Assembly (NCBI GenBank): GCA_026710565.1
Contig: JAPOQV010000258.1
Location: 1 to 28,257, forward strand
From: Spirochaetaceae bacterium
GTDB lineage: Bacteria > Spirochaetota > Spirochaetia > SZUA-6 > Bin103
DNA: 28,257 nt
Direction of reading: 5' to 3'
The translations under genes and the position numbers were made by a program. Positions 6,881 through 15,618 of this stretch are shown here, in pieces. The number at the start of each line of letters is the position of its first letter. Position 1 is the first letter of the stretch. The notes below the pieces were generated by a model. The model was not told where the DNA came from. It searched no databases and worked only from the letters and a program-made list of their open reading frames with translations.

Positions 6881-9364
6881 ATGGCGGAGAAGAAACAGAA
6901 GGGCGCGCAACGAACCCCGGAAGACGAAACCGAGAGCCAGCCCAAGCCGAAGGTCACGCTCATAAAGAAGCGGCCCGAGCCTCAGGCATCGGGAGACGCT
7001 GAGCCGGCCCGGCCTCCGGTGAAGCGGAAGGTCGTCATCCGCCGGCGTCCGATCGAGGTGCAGGCGCGCCCGGCGCCCCCACCGCCGCCAGCCGAGGCAC
7101 CCGCGCCGCCCGAGCCCAAGTCTCCCAAGGAACCCAAGTCTCCCAAGGAAGAGGCACCGGCGGCGCGACCGGCTGCCCCGGCGAAGTCCGGCCCACGAAT
7201 CGACCCGCTGCATCAGCCGTTTCAGCTTCCGAAACGTGACCCGAGACCGGTCATCCAGCGGCCCGATCGGCCGTCGCCGCCGCCTGGATTTCGGCCGCCG
7301 CGGAGCTTCCGCCCACCGCAAGGACCGCGTGCGCCCGGCCAGCGGGGAGTGCCCGGCGGGCCGGACCGGCGAACGCCGGACAGGCCGCTCAACTTCCGTC
7401 CACCGCAGCCGGGGAGAGGACCCGGCAGGCCACCGCTCGGCCCGGGAGGGGGCTCGGGGCCTCCGACCGCCCCCGGGAGAGGTCCGGGGCGGTCGAGGGG
7501 CAAGCCACGCAGGCGCGGCCGGTACTCGCGCGAACGGTTCGAGGAACACGCCGAGAAGCTGGTACAGCAACGTCGCCGCGAAGACGAGGCGGCGGCCGTG
7601 CCGAGCGAGATCGACATCATGGATCAGGTCACCGTTTCCGAGCTGGCGCGCAAGATGCATCTCAAGGCCTCCAGCCTGATCGCCAAGCTGATGGAGATGG
7701 GCAGCATGGTCACCATCAACCAGCAGATCGACTCCGATACCGCTACCGTGATCGCGGAGCAGTACAAGTGCACCGTCAACGTCGTGTCGCTCTACCACGA
7801 GACGGTGATCGAATCGGAGCAGCCCGGCGATTCCGATGACCGGTCGCGGCCGCCGATCGTGACCATCATGGGCCATGTCGACCACGGCAAGACCAAGCTG
7901 ATGGACGCAATCCGCGAGGCGAACGTCGCCGCCCAGGAGCATGGCGGCATCACCCAGCACATCGGTGCGTACGCGGTCTCCTTCGACCGGGATTCTTCCG
8001 CTCAGGACCGCATCGTCTTCCTGGACACCCCCGGCCATGAAGCGTTCACCAACATGCGGGCTCGGGGAGCCCAGGTGACCGATATCGTGGTCCTGGTCGT
8101 CGCGGCCGACGACGGTGTGATGCCGCAGACAGTGGAGGCCATCTCGCACGCGCGCGAGGCGGAAGTCCCCATCATCGTGGCCGTCAACAAGTGCGATCTG
8201 GAGGACGCCAAACCCGAGCGGGTGAAGCAGCAGCTCTCGGACCACGAACTGGTCCCGGAAGAGTGGGGAGGAGATACCCTGTACCGTGAGGTATCAGCGC
8301 TCGCCAAGACCGGGATCGACGAGCTGCTGGAGGCCATCCTGCTGCAGGCGGACCTGCTGGAACTCCGCGCACCGTACGATGTGCGCGCGGAAGGCCGAGT
8401 GATCGAGTCCAAGGTCGACCTGGGCCGCGGCACGGTCGGCACGGTGCTGATCGAACGGGGTACGCTGCGCAGCGGAGATCCGTTCATCGCCGGCGTGTTT
8501 CCCGGGAAGGTGCGGGCGATGTTCGATGACCGCGGCGGCTCGGTGACGGAGGCCACGCCGTCCCTGCCGGTGGAGATTCTGGGTTTCTCCGGGCTTCCGG
8601 CCGCCGGCGACCCGTTTCAGGTGACTGCCGACGAGCGCACGGCCCGCACCGTCGGAGCCAAGCGGCAGGAGTTGCGCAAGGTACGGGAGGCTGGATCGGT
8701 CAGCCAGATCACCCTCGACAACCTGTACGAGACCATCAAGGAAGGGGAGGTCCAGGAGTTCAAGGTCGTCGCCAAGGGCGACGTGCACGGCTCGGTGGAG
8801 GCGCTGGTCTCCGCGCTGGAGCGTTTGTCCACGGACGACATCAAGCTCACGGTCATCCACTCCTCGGCCGGAGCGATCAACGAGAACGACGTGATGCTCG
8901 CCTCCGCGTCGAACGCGTTGATCATCGGCTTCCACATCCGCCCGACGCCGAAAGCACAGGAGCTGGCGGACCAGGAGAAGGTGGAGATTCGCCGCTACGA
9001 CCTGATCTACGAAGCGGTCGAGGAGATCCGCGCTTCCATGGAGGGGATGCTCAAACCCGAGGTGCGCACCGAGTCGGTGGGTGTCGCCGAGGTCCGCGAG
9101 CTGTTCCGCATCTCCCGGCTTGGCACGATCGCCGGCTGCCACGTCACCTCCGGACACGTGCGCCGGAACGCGATGGTCCACGTCGTTCGCGACGGAGCGC
9201 AGTTGTACGAAGGCAGAATCCTCACCCTGCGCCGCTTCAAGGATGACGTCAACGAGGTGGAGGCAGGGTTCGAGTGCGGCATCCGCATCGAGAACTTCAA
9301 CGATCTCAAGCAGGGCGACAGCATCGAAGCGTTCGAGACCAAAGAGGTCGCCAAGACGCTCTGA
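6881..9364 (+). CDS. infB: translation initiation factor IF-2
   Basis: This is an 827-residue IF-2. Residues 1-220 are a low-complexity Pro/Arg/Lys/Gly-rich N-terminus with a perfect 18-bp tandem duplication. The IF2-N helical domain follows ([25 protein letters not shown]), then the GTPase domain with G1 GHVDHGKT (331-338), G3 DTPGH (from 382) and G4 NKCD (436-439). Domains II, III and the fMet-tRNA-binding C2 domain complete it, ending with [24 protein letters not shown]-2 delivers initiator tRNA to the 30S subunit and promotes subunit joining. ATG 6881 is 17 bp after nusA with a short GGAG close upstream. The residue after the P-loop threonine is Lys rather than the usual Ser. Confidence 0.97.
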   Translation: MAEKKQKGAQRTPEDETESQPKPKVTLIKKRPEPQASGDAEPARPPVKRKVVIRRRPIEVQARPAPPPPPAEAPAPPEPKSPKEPKSPKEEAPAARPAAPAKSGPRIDPLHQPFQLPKRDPRPVIQRPDRPSPPPGFRPPRSFRPPQGPRAPGQRGVPGGPDRRTPDRPLNFRPPQPGRGPGRPPLGPGGGSGPPTAPGRGPGRSRGKPRRRGRYSRERFEEHAEKLVQQRRREDEAAAVPSEIDIMDQVTVSELARKMHLKASSLIAKLMEMGSMVTINQQIDSDTATVIAEQYKCTVNVVSLYHETVIESEQPGDSDDRSRPPIVTIMGHVDHGKTKLMDAIREANVAAQEHGGITQHIGAYAVSFDRDSSAQDRIVFLDTPGHEAFTNMRARGAQVTDIVVLVVAADDGVMPQTVEAISHAREAEVPIIVAVNKCDLEDAKPERVKQQLSDHELVPEEWGGDTLYREVSALAKTGIDELLEAILLQADLLELRAPYDVRAEGRVIESKVDLGRGTVGTVLIERGTLRSGDPFIAGVFPGKVRAMFDDRGGSVTEATPSLPVEILGFSGLPAAGDPFQVTADERTARTVGAKRQELRKVREAGSVSQITLDNLYETIKEGEVQEFKVVAKGDVHGSVEALVSALERLSTDDIKLTVIHSSAGAINENDVMLASASNALIIGFHIRPTPKAQELADQEKVEIRRYDLIYEAVEEIRASMEGMLKPEVRTESVGVAEVRELFRISRLGTIAGCHVTSGHVRRNAMVHVVRDGAQLYEGRILTLRRFKDDVNEVEAGFECGIRIENFNDLKQGDSIEAFETKEVAKTL
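7115..7150 (+). repeat. perfect 18-bp tandem duplication in infB
   Basis: The unit CCCAAGTCTCCCAAGGAA occurs twice without a mismatch (7115-7132 and 7133-7150) and encodes PKSPKE twice in the disordered IF-2 N-terminus. The exact match suggests a recent slippage duplication. Other 18-bp tandem units occur in truB and ribF. Confidence 0.9.
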
Positions 9365-9408
9365 GACTCGTCGGCGCCGGAAACGGCAGAGCACGGACGG
9401 AGGGGAAC

Positions 9409-9753
9409 ATGGCGAACCAACGGGGAGAGAAGGTCGGCCGACTGCTGCGCGAGGTGTTGGGTGAGATGATCGTCGGCGGAAAGCTGGCCGATCCGCGGAT
9501 CGATCCCCTGCTGAACCTGACCCGCGTCAAGGTCTCCAGGGACCTCAAGCACGCCATCGTGTTCGTCTCGCATCACGGCGAAGATCCCGTTGTCGGACCC
9601 GCAACGGATGCGCTCAACCATGCCGCCGGCTACCTGCAGGCAGAGCTGGCCCGCCGCATCCGCTTGCGGGAAACGCCAAAGCTGCGCTTCGTACCGGACT
9701 CCTCGGTCGCGGACGGGTTCCGCGTGCTGCAGAAGATTCGCAACCTTTCCTGA
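9409..9753 (+). CDS. rbfA: ribosome-binding factor A
   Basis: The 114-residue protein has the KH-like RbfA pattern. This comprises RGEKVGRLLREVLGEMI, DPRIDPLLNLTRVKVSRDLKHA, a strand IVFVSH, the helix region ALNHAAGYLQAELARRIRLR, and PKLRFVPDSS(V)A...RV near the end. RbfA helps the final folding of 16S rRNA in the 30S subunit and is released at cold temperature or late assembly. ATG 9409 is preceded by a good ribosome-binding site (GGAGGGG, about 9400). Upstream in-frame sequence is infB read out of frame. It sits between infB and truB, as in most bacteria, and acts in the same 30S maturation process as RimP. Confidence 0.93.
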   Translation: MANQRGEKVGRLLREVLGEMIVGGKLADPRIDPLLNLTRVKVSRDLKHAIVFVSHHGEDPVVGPATDALNHAAGYLQAELARRIRLRETPKLRFVPDSSVADGFRVLQKIRNLS

Positions 9754-9823
9754 GAAACCGCGTGCGCGATACGTGCCGGTAAGCGGGAATCCGGACGCGA
9801 CAGAAGTGCGACAGAGTGGCGGG

Positions 9824-10789
9824 ATGGTCCTGCTGAGCAAGCCGTCCGGGATGACTTCATTCGCGGCGCTGGGACGCCTGAAACGCGTGCTCGGGACCCG
9901 CCGCATCGGCCATACCGGCACGCTGGACCGGTTCGCGTCCGGACTGCTGATCGCCATGGTCGGCCGCCTCACCCGCATCGGCTGGTTGATCACCGAGCTG
10001 CCGAAACGCTATCGGGCGACCATCCGGCTCGGCGAACAGACGACCACGCTTGACCCGGAGGGCCCGGTCGAGTTGCGCCGGAATCTGCCGTCCCCGGAGG
10101 CGCTGCACGATGCTCTGCCGGGCTTCGTCGGCCGCATACGCCAGGTGCCGCCCGCCTACAGCGCCGTGCACGTCGACGGCGAACGCGCATCGCGGCGCGC
10201 ACGCCGTGGCGTCCCCGTGGAACCGCGCGCGCGGGACGTGCGGGTGGACAGCCTGAGGATCATCGCCATGGACCTGCCCGCGGTGGAGATCGAGGTAATC
10301 TGCGGCAAGGGCACGTATGTGCGTTCCCTTGCCCGCGACCTTGCCCTGGCCGCGGGAAGTTGCGGTCACCTGACCGCGCTGCGCAGGCTGTCGGTGGGCA
10401 GCTTCTCCGTGGACGCCGCCGCGACGGTCGACGCCGCAGGTACGGGCGACGTCATCCCGCCGGCCGGGTTCCTCGACCGCATCGACGGTCTGGAACTGCG
10501 GCAGGTGACGCCCGAAGGCGCCCGGCGGATACGCGACGGGCAGCCGGCGGATCCGTCGTTCATGGCGGAGGAACCGTCGGGCGAACGATTCTGTGCGCTT
10601 CTCAGCGGCGAAGAGCTGCTCGCCATACTTGAGCCGCTCGCCATACTCGAACCGGGGGAGCGCGGGACGGCCGGAGACGGCATTGGCTGCGACCGTTCGC
10701 ACCCCCGCTACCGCTATCGCTGCGTTCTTGCCGATCGGCCGGAAGCCCGCGTGGCGCCATCCGTGAGCAGCGTGGCGCCGCGCCCATGA
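9824..10789 (+). CDS. truB: tRNA pseudouridine(55) synthase TruB
   Basis: This is a 321-residue TruB. The N-terminus MVLLSKPSGMTSFAALGRLKR and the catalytic motif RRIGHTGTLDRFASGLL, with nucleophile D35, are clear. YRATIRLGEQTTTLDPEGPV, the PPAYSAVHVDGERA motif and VICGKGTYVRSLARDLA follow in family order. The LDxFAxGLL variant, where many bacteria have LDPLATGML, is the form I associate with spirochaetes. TruB makes pseudouridine 55 in the T loop of tRNAs. ATG 9824 is chosen at the start of conserved sequence; GTG 9806 or GTG 9773 would extend it without better support. The C-terminus is long and low in complexity and contains a duplicated LAILEP hexapeptide. Confidence 0.94.
   Translation: MVLLSKPSGMTSFAALGRLKRVLGTRRIGHTGTLDRFASGLLIAMVGRLTRIGWLITELPKRYRATIRLGEQTTTLDPEGPVELRRNLPSPEALHDALPGFVGRIRQVPPAYSAVHVDGERASRRARRGVPVEPRARDVRVDSLRIIAMDLPAVEIEVICGKGTYVRSLARDLALAAGSCGHLTALRRLSVGSFSVDAAATVDAAGTGDVIPPAGFLDRIDGLELRQVTPEGARRIRDGQPADPSFMAEEPSGERFCALLSGEELLAILEPLAILEPGERGTAGDGIGCDRSHPRYRYRCVLADRPEARVAPSVSSVAPRP
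10618..10653 (+). repeat. 18-bp tandem duplication in truB (two mismatches)
   Basis: The units GCTCGCCATACTTGAGCC (10618-10635) and GCTCGCCATACTCGAACC (10636-10653) differ at two positions, both synonymous, and encode LAILEP twice. The synonymous differences suggest that the duplicated peptide has been kept rather than just created. Confidence 0.85.
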
Positions 10790-10802
10790 CGGAGTTCGCC
10801 GC

Positions 10803-11723
10803 GTGACCGTCGCCGAGTGGCAGGGACTCGCCGATCGGCCGCTCGACGTCGGCGTGGTACTCGCAATGGGCGTGTTCGACGGTCTCCATCGAGGCCATCG
10901 GGCGCTGCTGCATCGGGTGATCGCGCACGGTGGGGGAGCGCCCGCGGTGCTGACCTTCGATCCCCTGCCGAGTTCGGTGCTGTTCGGGACCAGCGCACGC
11001 CTGATTCTGTCGCGCCGGCAGAAGGAACGGACCCTGCAGCGTATCGGCATCCGTCACCTGATCGTCGTTGACTTTTCGCTCAGTTTCAGTAAGCTTACGG
11101 GGGAAGAGTTCGTCAACCAGTTGCTTCGCCGCGCCGCCGTCCGCGGTATCGTGGTCGGACGGGACTTTCGGTGCGGGCGACAGCGCGACACCGATACCGA
11201 ACAGCTCCATCGACTGTTGCACCGGCGCGGCGTGGAACTGGAAGTGGTGGACTTGGTCCGCAACGAGTCGGGAAGCTTTGACGGGCAGGATCATTTTGAC
11301 GGGCAGGATCACTTCGACGGGCAGGATTGCTCTTCCGGGCAGGGTCGCGACGGAGCCAAGGTGAGCAGCAGCGGCATACGTCAGGCGATCGACAACGGTG
11401 ACTTCTCCGTGGTACGGTCCATGCTCGGAGGGGACTATGAACTGGATGTCGAGCACGTCTCGCCCGACTGCACGCGGGACGGCTTGGTGTTTCCGGCCTC
11501 GTCATTGACACAGCTTCTGCCTCGACCGGGCCGATATACGGGGTCCGCCCGCAGCGCATCGGGCGGATTGGACGCCCCGATCGTGGTGGAGTCCGATCGC
11601 GTGATCGTGCGCGGGGCGACGGGTCCCTTGAGCGGAATTCGTTTCTCACGAAGGAATCCTGAACGATCGAGCGACAGGACAGGATCGGCCGACAGGACAG
11701 GATCGAGTACAGGATGGGATTGA
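10803..11723 (+). CDS. ribF: FMN adenylyltransferase (RibF-type) with an eroded riboflavin-kinase half
   Basis: The N-terminal nucleotidyltransferase domain of RibF is clear. It has MGVFDGLHRGHRALL (the GxFDGxHxGH motif, 23-32), TFDPLP, the LIVVDFSLSFSKLTGEEFV stretch, VVGRDFRCG, and SSSGIRQAI at 188-195 (the family's S-S-T-x-I-R). This domain makes FAD from FMN. Between these parts lies a Gly/Gln/Asp-rich hexapeptide repeat at about 159-182. After residue 220, where the riboflavin kinase domain should begin with its 'GRxLGfPTaN' loop, only about 65 weakly similar residues remain, followed by a Ser/Arg/Gly tail. FMN formation is therefore doubtful. GTG 10803 follows GGAG at 10791-10794 with an 8-nt spacing. 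The end overlaps rpsO by 10 bp. truB-ribF-rpsO is a common gene order. Confidence 0.85.
   Translation: MTVAEWQGLADRPLDVGVVLAMGVFDGLHRGHRALLHRVIAHGGGAPAVLTFDPLPSSVLFGTSARLILSRRQKERTLQRIGIRHLIVVDFSLSFSKLTGEEFVNQLLRRAAVRGIVVGRDFRCGRQRDTDTEQLHRLLHRRGVELEVVDLVRNESGSFDGQDHFDGQDHFDGQDCSSGQGRDGAKVSSSGIRQAIDNGDFSVVRSMLGGDYELDVEHVSPDCTRDGLVFPASSLTQLLPRPGRYTGSARSASGGLDAPIVVESDRVIVRGATGPLSGIRFSRRNPERSSDRTGSADRTGSSTGWD
11277..11348 (+). repeat. 18-bp tandem repeat array in ribF (about four units)
   Basis: The units start at 11277, 11295, 11313 and 11331. The first two differ at one base (TTTGACGGGCAGGATCAT / ...CAC), the third differs at a few, and the fourth is decayed but keeps CCGGGCAGG. They encode FDGQDH, FDGQDH, FDGQDC and SSGQGR within the linker of the adenylyltransferase domain. 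Confidence 0.9.
11672..11707 (+). repeat. 18-bp tandem repeat at the ribF end, just before rpsO
   Basis: CGACAGGACAGGATCG occurs at 11672-11687 and again at 11690-11705, an 18-bp period, followed by a shorter TACAGGATG that contains the rpsO start. The repeat encodes DRTGSA/DRTGSS in RibF and carries AGGA-type ribosome-binding sequences. CGATC at 11664-11668 can pair with either GATCG copy (11683-11687 or 11701-11705). Confidence 0.85.
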
Positions 11724-11983
11724 CCAAAGAGGAAAAAGCAGAGATCGTAAACGGCTTCGGCAAGGGTGACACCGACACCGGAACTTCGGCGGTTCAGGTA
11801 GCGTTGCTTACCCGCCGGATCACCCAGCTCACCGAACATTTCAGAACACACCCCAAGGACCATGCTTCTCGCCACGGCCTCCAACGGATGGTCGGGCAGC
11901 GGCGTCGGCTCATGGGTTATCTCAGCCGCACGGACGCAACGACATACCGGAATCTGCTCAAAGAGCTGAACCTGAGAAAGTAG
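11714..11983 (+). CDS. rpsO: 30S ribosomal protein S15
   Basis: The 89-residue protein is a complete S15. It contains GLTKEEKAEIVNGFG, the DTGTSAVQVALLTRRITQLTEHFRTH helix region, the HASRHGLQRMVGQRRRLMGYL RNA-binding helix-turn and a C-terminal TYRNLLKELNLRK. S15 binds the central domain of 16S rRNA as an early assembly protein. ATG 11714 lies inside the ribF end, and AGG repeats precede it. In many bacteria S15 represses its own translation by binding a structure at its mRNA start. The repeat-rich segment here is a candidate for that, by inference only. rpsO-pnp is the usual pair. Confidence 0.97.
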   Translation: MGLTKEEKAEIVNGFGKGDTDTGTSAVQVALLTRRITQLTEHFRTHPKDHASRHGLQRMVGQRRRLMGYLSRTDATTYRNLLKELNLRK

Positions 11984-11997
11984 CGTCACGCGGCACG

Positions 11998-12020
11998 GCG
12001 CCGCGGTGGAGCCGCGGCGC
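11998..12020 (+). promoter_or_regulatory. strong hairpin between rpsO and pnp
   Basis: A perfect 9-bp GC-only stem GCGCCGCGG (11998-12006) / CCGCGGCGC (12012-12020) with loop TGGAG ends directly at the pnp ribosome-binding sequence AAGGAAG (12021-12027). There is no T tract, so it is unlikely to be an intrinsic terminator. In E. coli a stem-loop in the pnp leader is cut by RNase III and lets PNPase limit its own synthesis. This hairpin is in the right place for such control, but that is inference. Confidence 0.6.
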
Positions 12021-12031
12021 AAGGAAGTAAC

Positions 12032-14344
12032 ATGACACATACCGTAGAACTGAAGGTCGGCGCCGAGACGCTGACACTGCAGACCGGCCGGCTGGCCAAA
12101 CAGGCCAACGGCGCGGTCTACGCACAATACGCAGGCTCCGCCGTCCTGGCGACCGTCTGCTGCTCCGCCAAGGAAGTCGAGGGGCTCGACTATGTCCCCC
12201 TGCAGGTGGAGTACAACGAAAAGGCGTACGCCTCGGGCAAGATCCCCGGGTCGATTTTCCGCCGCGAAGGCAGGCCTCGGGATCGTGAGATCCTGGTGTC
12301 CCGCCTGATCGATCGGCCCCTGCGTCCGCTGTTCCACAAGTCGTTCAGCCGCGACATCCAGGTGGTCCCCACCGTGGTTTCGGCCGACCAGGTGAACCCT
12401 CCCGACGTGCTGGCCATCGTGGCGGCGTCCGCGGCGGTCACCATCTCCGACGTACCGTTCGAGGGACCGGTCGGCGGCGTGCGGGTTGCCGTTCATGACG
12501 GCGACATCGTGATCAATCCGACCCACGATCAGATCGAGGCCAGCGAACTCGACATCGTCGTCGCCGGCACCCGGGACGGCATCACCATGGTCGAAGGGGG
12601 CGCCCAGGAAGTCGACGAAGAGACGATGATCTCCTGCATCGAGCGCGCGCACGAAGTGATCGTCGAGATGTGCGACGCGCAACTGCGGCTCGCCGAGCTC
12701 GGCGGCCGCGAGAAGCTCCCGCTCCCCGACGTCACCGGCGCGGAGACGGAGTCGGAGATCGCCGCCTGGGTGCGTCCGAAGATGGAGGAAGCCTGCTTCG
12801 TGAAGGGCAAGGAAGCGCGCTACGCCGCGATCCGCCAGGCGAAGCAGGACAGCTTCGAGCAGTTCGCCGATATCGACGCTGACACGCTCGAAGCGCTGCT
12901 GGAGAAGATCGAGACCGACGTGGTGCGGACCTCGATCCTGGACAACCGGGTACGCACCGACGGCCGGTCCCCGGACGACATCCGCGACGTCAGTTGCGAG
13001 ATCGACGTGCTGCCGCGCGCGCACGGCGCCGCGCTGTTCACCCGCGGGGAGACGCAGGCCCTGGCCGTGACCACCCTCGGCACCGCCAATGACGAACTGC
13101 GCATCCTGGACGCCCTGGAGACCGACGTCGACCGCAAGAAGCACTTCATGCTGCACTACAACTTCCCGCCGTTCTCGGTAGGAGAGACCGGGCGCCTCGG
13201 CACCGGACGCCGGGAGGTCGGGCACGGCCATCTGGCCGAACGGGCGCTGGAACGGGTCATCCCGAGCAAGGAAGAGTTCCCGTACACGGTACGGGTGGTC
13301 TCCGAGACCCTGGAGAGCAACGGATCCTCATCCATGGCGTCGGTGTGCGGCGGCACGCTGAGCCTGCTCAACGCCGGCGTGCCGATCACCCGCTCGGTCG
13401 CCGGCATAGCCATGGGGCTGATTTCCGACGGCGACCGCTTCGTGGTCCTGTCCGACATTCTGGGCGAGGAAGATCACCTGGGGGACATGGACTTCAAGGT
13501 CGCGGGTACCGAGCAGGGCATCACGGCGTTCCAGATGGACATCAAGATCGCCGGCGTCAGCTCCGAGCTCCTCCGTGAGGCGCTCGACAAGGCGCGCGTG
13601 GGCCGCCTGAAGATTCTCGAGATCATGCGCGGGACCCTGGACCAACCGCGCGACGCGGTGTCGGACTTCGCGCCGAAGATCATCACCATGCGCATCGACG
13701 TGGACAAGATCGGAGCCGTCATCGGCACCGGCGGTTCCAACATCCGCTCGATCACCGAGAGCACCGGGGCGGACGTGAACATCGAGGACGACGGCGTGGT
13801 GACCATCTACTGCCGCCGCAAGGAAGGCGCCGAGAACGCCCAACGACTGGTCGAGCAGGCGGTGGAGGAGCCGGAGGTGGGCAAGACCTACACGGCCCGC
13901 GTCACCCGCATCATGGACTTCGGCGCCTTCATGGAGATCCTCCCCGGGAAGGAGGGCCTCTGTCACATTTCCCGGCTGACCGCCGACCATGTCGGCCAGG
14001 TCGAGGACGTGGTCAAGCTGGGTGACGAAGTGAAGGTGAAGCTCATCGAGATCGACCGCATGGGGCGCCTGAATCTGGCCACCCTGGATGCCGTCGGCCC
14101 GGACGTGGAAGACTCTGCGGGTGCCCCCGGATCGCGGCCGGTCGGCGATCCCCTGCGCGACCGCGTCGGCGGCGGCCGACGCCCCGGACCGGGGAGGCGC
14201 GACCGATTCGGACCCAACCGCAGGGATGGGCGCGAACGCAGGGATGGTGGGCCCTCCGGACGCCCGCCTCGATCGCGCAGCACGTCCGGAGGGCGCGGTC
14301 CGCGGCGTCAGGGCAGACCAGACGACGAGCATGCATCGGATTGA
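12032..14344 (+). CDS. pnp: polyribonucleotide nucleotidyltransferase (PNPase)
   Basis: This is a 770-residue PNPase with two RNase PH-like domains. The first includes GLDYVPLQVEYNEKAYASGKIPG; the second begins near R308 (RTDGRSPDDIRDVSCEIDVLPR) and has the active-site region DILGEEDHLGDMDFKVAGT. A KH domain (KIGAVIGTGGSNIRSI) and an S1 domain (ARVTRIMDFGAFMEILPGKEGLCHIS) follow. The protein ends in a tail of about 65 residues very rich in Arg, Gly and Pro, which may add RNA binding. PNPase degrades RNA from the 3' end using phosphate. ATG 12032 has the ribosome-binding sequence AAGGAAG. The stop overlaps the next gene's TTG by 4 bp. Confidence 0.97.
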   Translation: MTHTVELKVGAETLTLQTGRLAKQANGAVYAQYAGSAVLATVCCSAKEVEGLDYVPLQVEYNEKAYASGKIPGSIFRREGRPRDREILVSRLIDRPLRPLFHKSFSRDIQVVPTVVSADQVNPPDVLAIVAASAAVTISDVPFEGPVGGVRVAVHDGDIVINPTHDQIEASELDIVVAGTRDGITMVEGGAQEVDEETMISCIERAHEVIVEMCDAQLRLAELGGREKLPLPDVTGAETESEIAAWVRPKMEEACFVKGKEARYAAIRQAKQDSFEQFADIDADTLEALLEKIETDVVRTSILDNRVRTDGRSPDDIRDVSCEIDVLPRAHGAALFTRGETQALAVTTLGTANDELRILDALETDVDRKKHFMLHYNFPPFSVGETGRLGTGRREVGHGHLAERALERVIPSKEEFPYTVRVVSETLESNGSSSMASVCGGTLSLLNAGVPITRSVAGIAMGLISDGDRFVVLSDILGEEDHLGDMDFKVAGTEQGITAFQMDIKIAGVSSELLREALDKARVGRLKILEIMRGTLDQPRDAVSDFAPKIITMRIDVDKIGAVIGTGGSNIRSITESTGADVNIEDDGVVTIYCRRKEGAENAQRLVEQAVEEPEVGKTYTARVTRIMDFGAFMEILPGKEGLCHISRLTADHVGQVEDVVKLGDEVKVKLIEIDRMGRLNLATLDAVGPDVEDSAGAPGSRPVGDPLRDRVGGGRRPGPGRRDRFGPNRRDGRERRDGGPSGRPPRSRSTSGGRGPRRQGRPDDEHASD

Positions 14345-15618
14345 TTCAGGAGTTTGAGCTGAGCCTGGGGGCGACGCTGCTGGTCGATCCGGTCGAACAT
14401 ACCGGCACCGCGGCCCTGGGCTTCTGGTACGGTCACGGGTCCCGGGACGAACGGGCCCACGAACACGGCTGCAGTCATCTCCTTGAACACATGGTCTTCA
14501 AGGGGACCCCGACGCGGTCGGCGACACAGATCGCTCGCGAGATTGATCGCGTCGGGGGCGCGATCAATGCCTTCACCGACCGCGAGTGCACCTGCTTGTA
14601 CTGCAGTGTTCCCGGGAGTTCGGCACCGGCCGCGGCCGCGGTCCTTGCGGACCTGGCCACCGCTCCGACGCTCGATACCGACGAACTGGCCAAGGAACGC
14701 CAGATCGTCATCAACGAAGTCCAGGCCGCTGACGACTCCCCCGATGAGCGCGCCTATCAGGCGTACGTCGAACGCCTCTGGGGCACGCACGAGCTTTCGC
14801 GCCGCATTGCCGGTGAGATACACGAGATTGCGGAGATCGATCGCGATCTGCTGTATGGCTTTTTCCGGGAGCGCTTCCATCCCTCGCGACTGGTCATCTC
14901 GGTCGCGGGCCGGATCGCGATCGACGAGGTGGTCGCCGCGATCGAGGAGGCGCTGACGCGGAGCGCGGGCACGTGGCTCGGCGACACGGCGCACGACCAG
15001 GCCGAACGATCCACGCCCGCCGATCGCGCGGGCATCTGGCAGGAGATGGACAGCTGTCATCAGACGTACCTGTATGGCGGCCGTTCACTACCCGTGCCGC
15101 GAACGGTGCGAAACTACTACGCACTGACGCTGCTCAGCACCCTGACCGGAGAGTCGATGAGCTCGCGGCTGTTCCAGAATCTGCGCGAGCGACGCGGGTT
15201 GTGTTACTCGATCGGCTCGTTCCGGACACACTTCAGCGACGTCTGGCTGTGGTCGGTTTTCGCGAACTGCGTGCCGGAGGCTCGCGAGGAGCTCATCGAC
15301 TGCCTGCGGGCCGAGTTGCGCGGGCTGCGCGCCCACCCGCCGGAGAGGGAGGAAATCGACGAAGCCGCCAGCCATCTGCGCGGCGCCCTGGTCTTTGCCC
15401 GAGAGGACATGGAGGCGCGCATGCGCCGAATGGTCTACCAACGGCAGACGTTCGGGCCGATATTAAGTTTCGAGGAGATGGACTCTTACATCCACGGCGT
15501 CGGCCCCGACGAACTGCAAGCCATGGCCGGTTTGGTCGCGGACACCGACGCCTTCGCATTCGTAGCGTACGGAGGGGACCCCATTGAGCATGATGTCGAG
15601 CCGCAGTCGTCCGATTGA
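14341..15618 (+). CDS. M16-family zinc metallopeptidase
   Basis: This is a 425-residue single-unit M16 (insulinase/pitrilysin) peptidase. The inverted zinc motif H46-L-L-E49-H50 lies in GCSHLLEHMVFKGT. The third ligand is probably E126 in ERQIVINEVQ, 76 residues later as expected. The second half carries the conserved RGLCYSIGSF region. No signal peptide is visible, so it is probably cytosolic. The start TTG 14341 overlaps the pnp stop (TTGA), leaving almost no N-terminal extension before the conserved strand. Bacillus has a related protease gene (mlpA/ymxG) near pnp, so the link is old. The substrate is unknown. Its coupling to pnp in front and an envelope protein behind gives no clear hint. 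Confidence 0.92.
   Translation: MIQEFELSLGATLLVDPVEHTGTAALGFWYGHGSRDERAHEHGCSHLLEHMVFKGTPTRSATQIAREIDRVGGAINAFTDRECTCLYCSVPGSSAPAAAAVLADLATAPTLDTDELAKERQIVINEVQAADDSPDERAYQAYVERLWGTHELSRRIAGEIHEIAEIDRDLLYGFFRERFHPSRLVISVAGRIAIDEVVAAIEEALTRSAGTWLGDTAHDQAERSTPADRAGIWQEMDSCHQTYLYGGRSLPVPRTVRNYYALTLLSTLTGESMSSRLFQNLRERRGLCYSIGSFRTHFSDVWLWSVFANCVPEAREELIDCLRAELRGLRAHPPEREEIDEAASHLRGALVFAREDMEARMRRMVYQRQTFGPILSFEEMDSYIHGVGPDELQAMAGLVADTDAFAFVAYGGDPIEHDVEPQSSD

Noticed and set aside
11435..13231. Long minus-strand open frame opposite ribF, rpsO and pnp
   Set aside because: It crosses three well-supported genes and has no recognisable protein motif. It is a shadow frame of GC-rich sequence.
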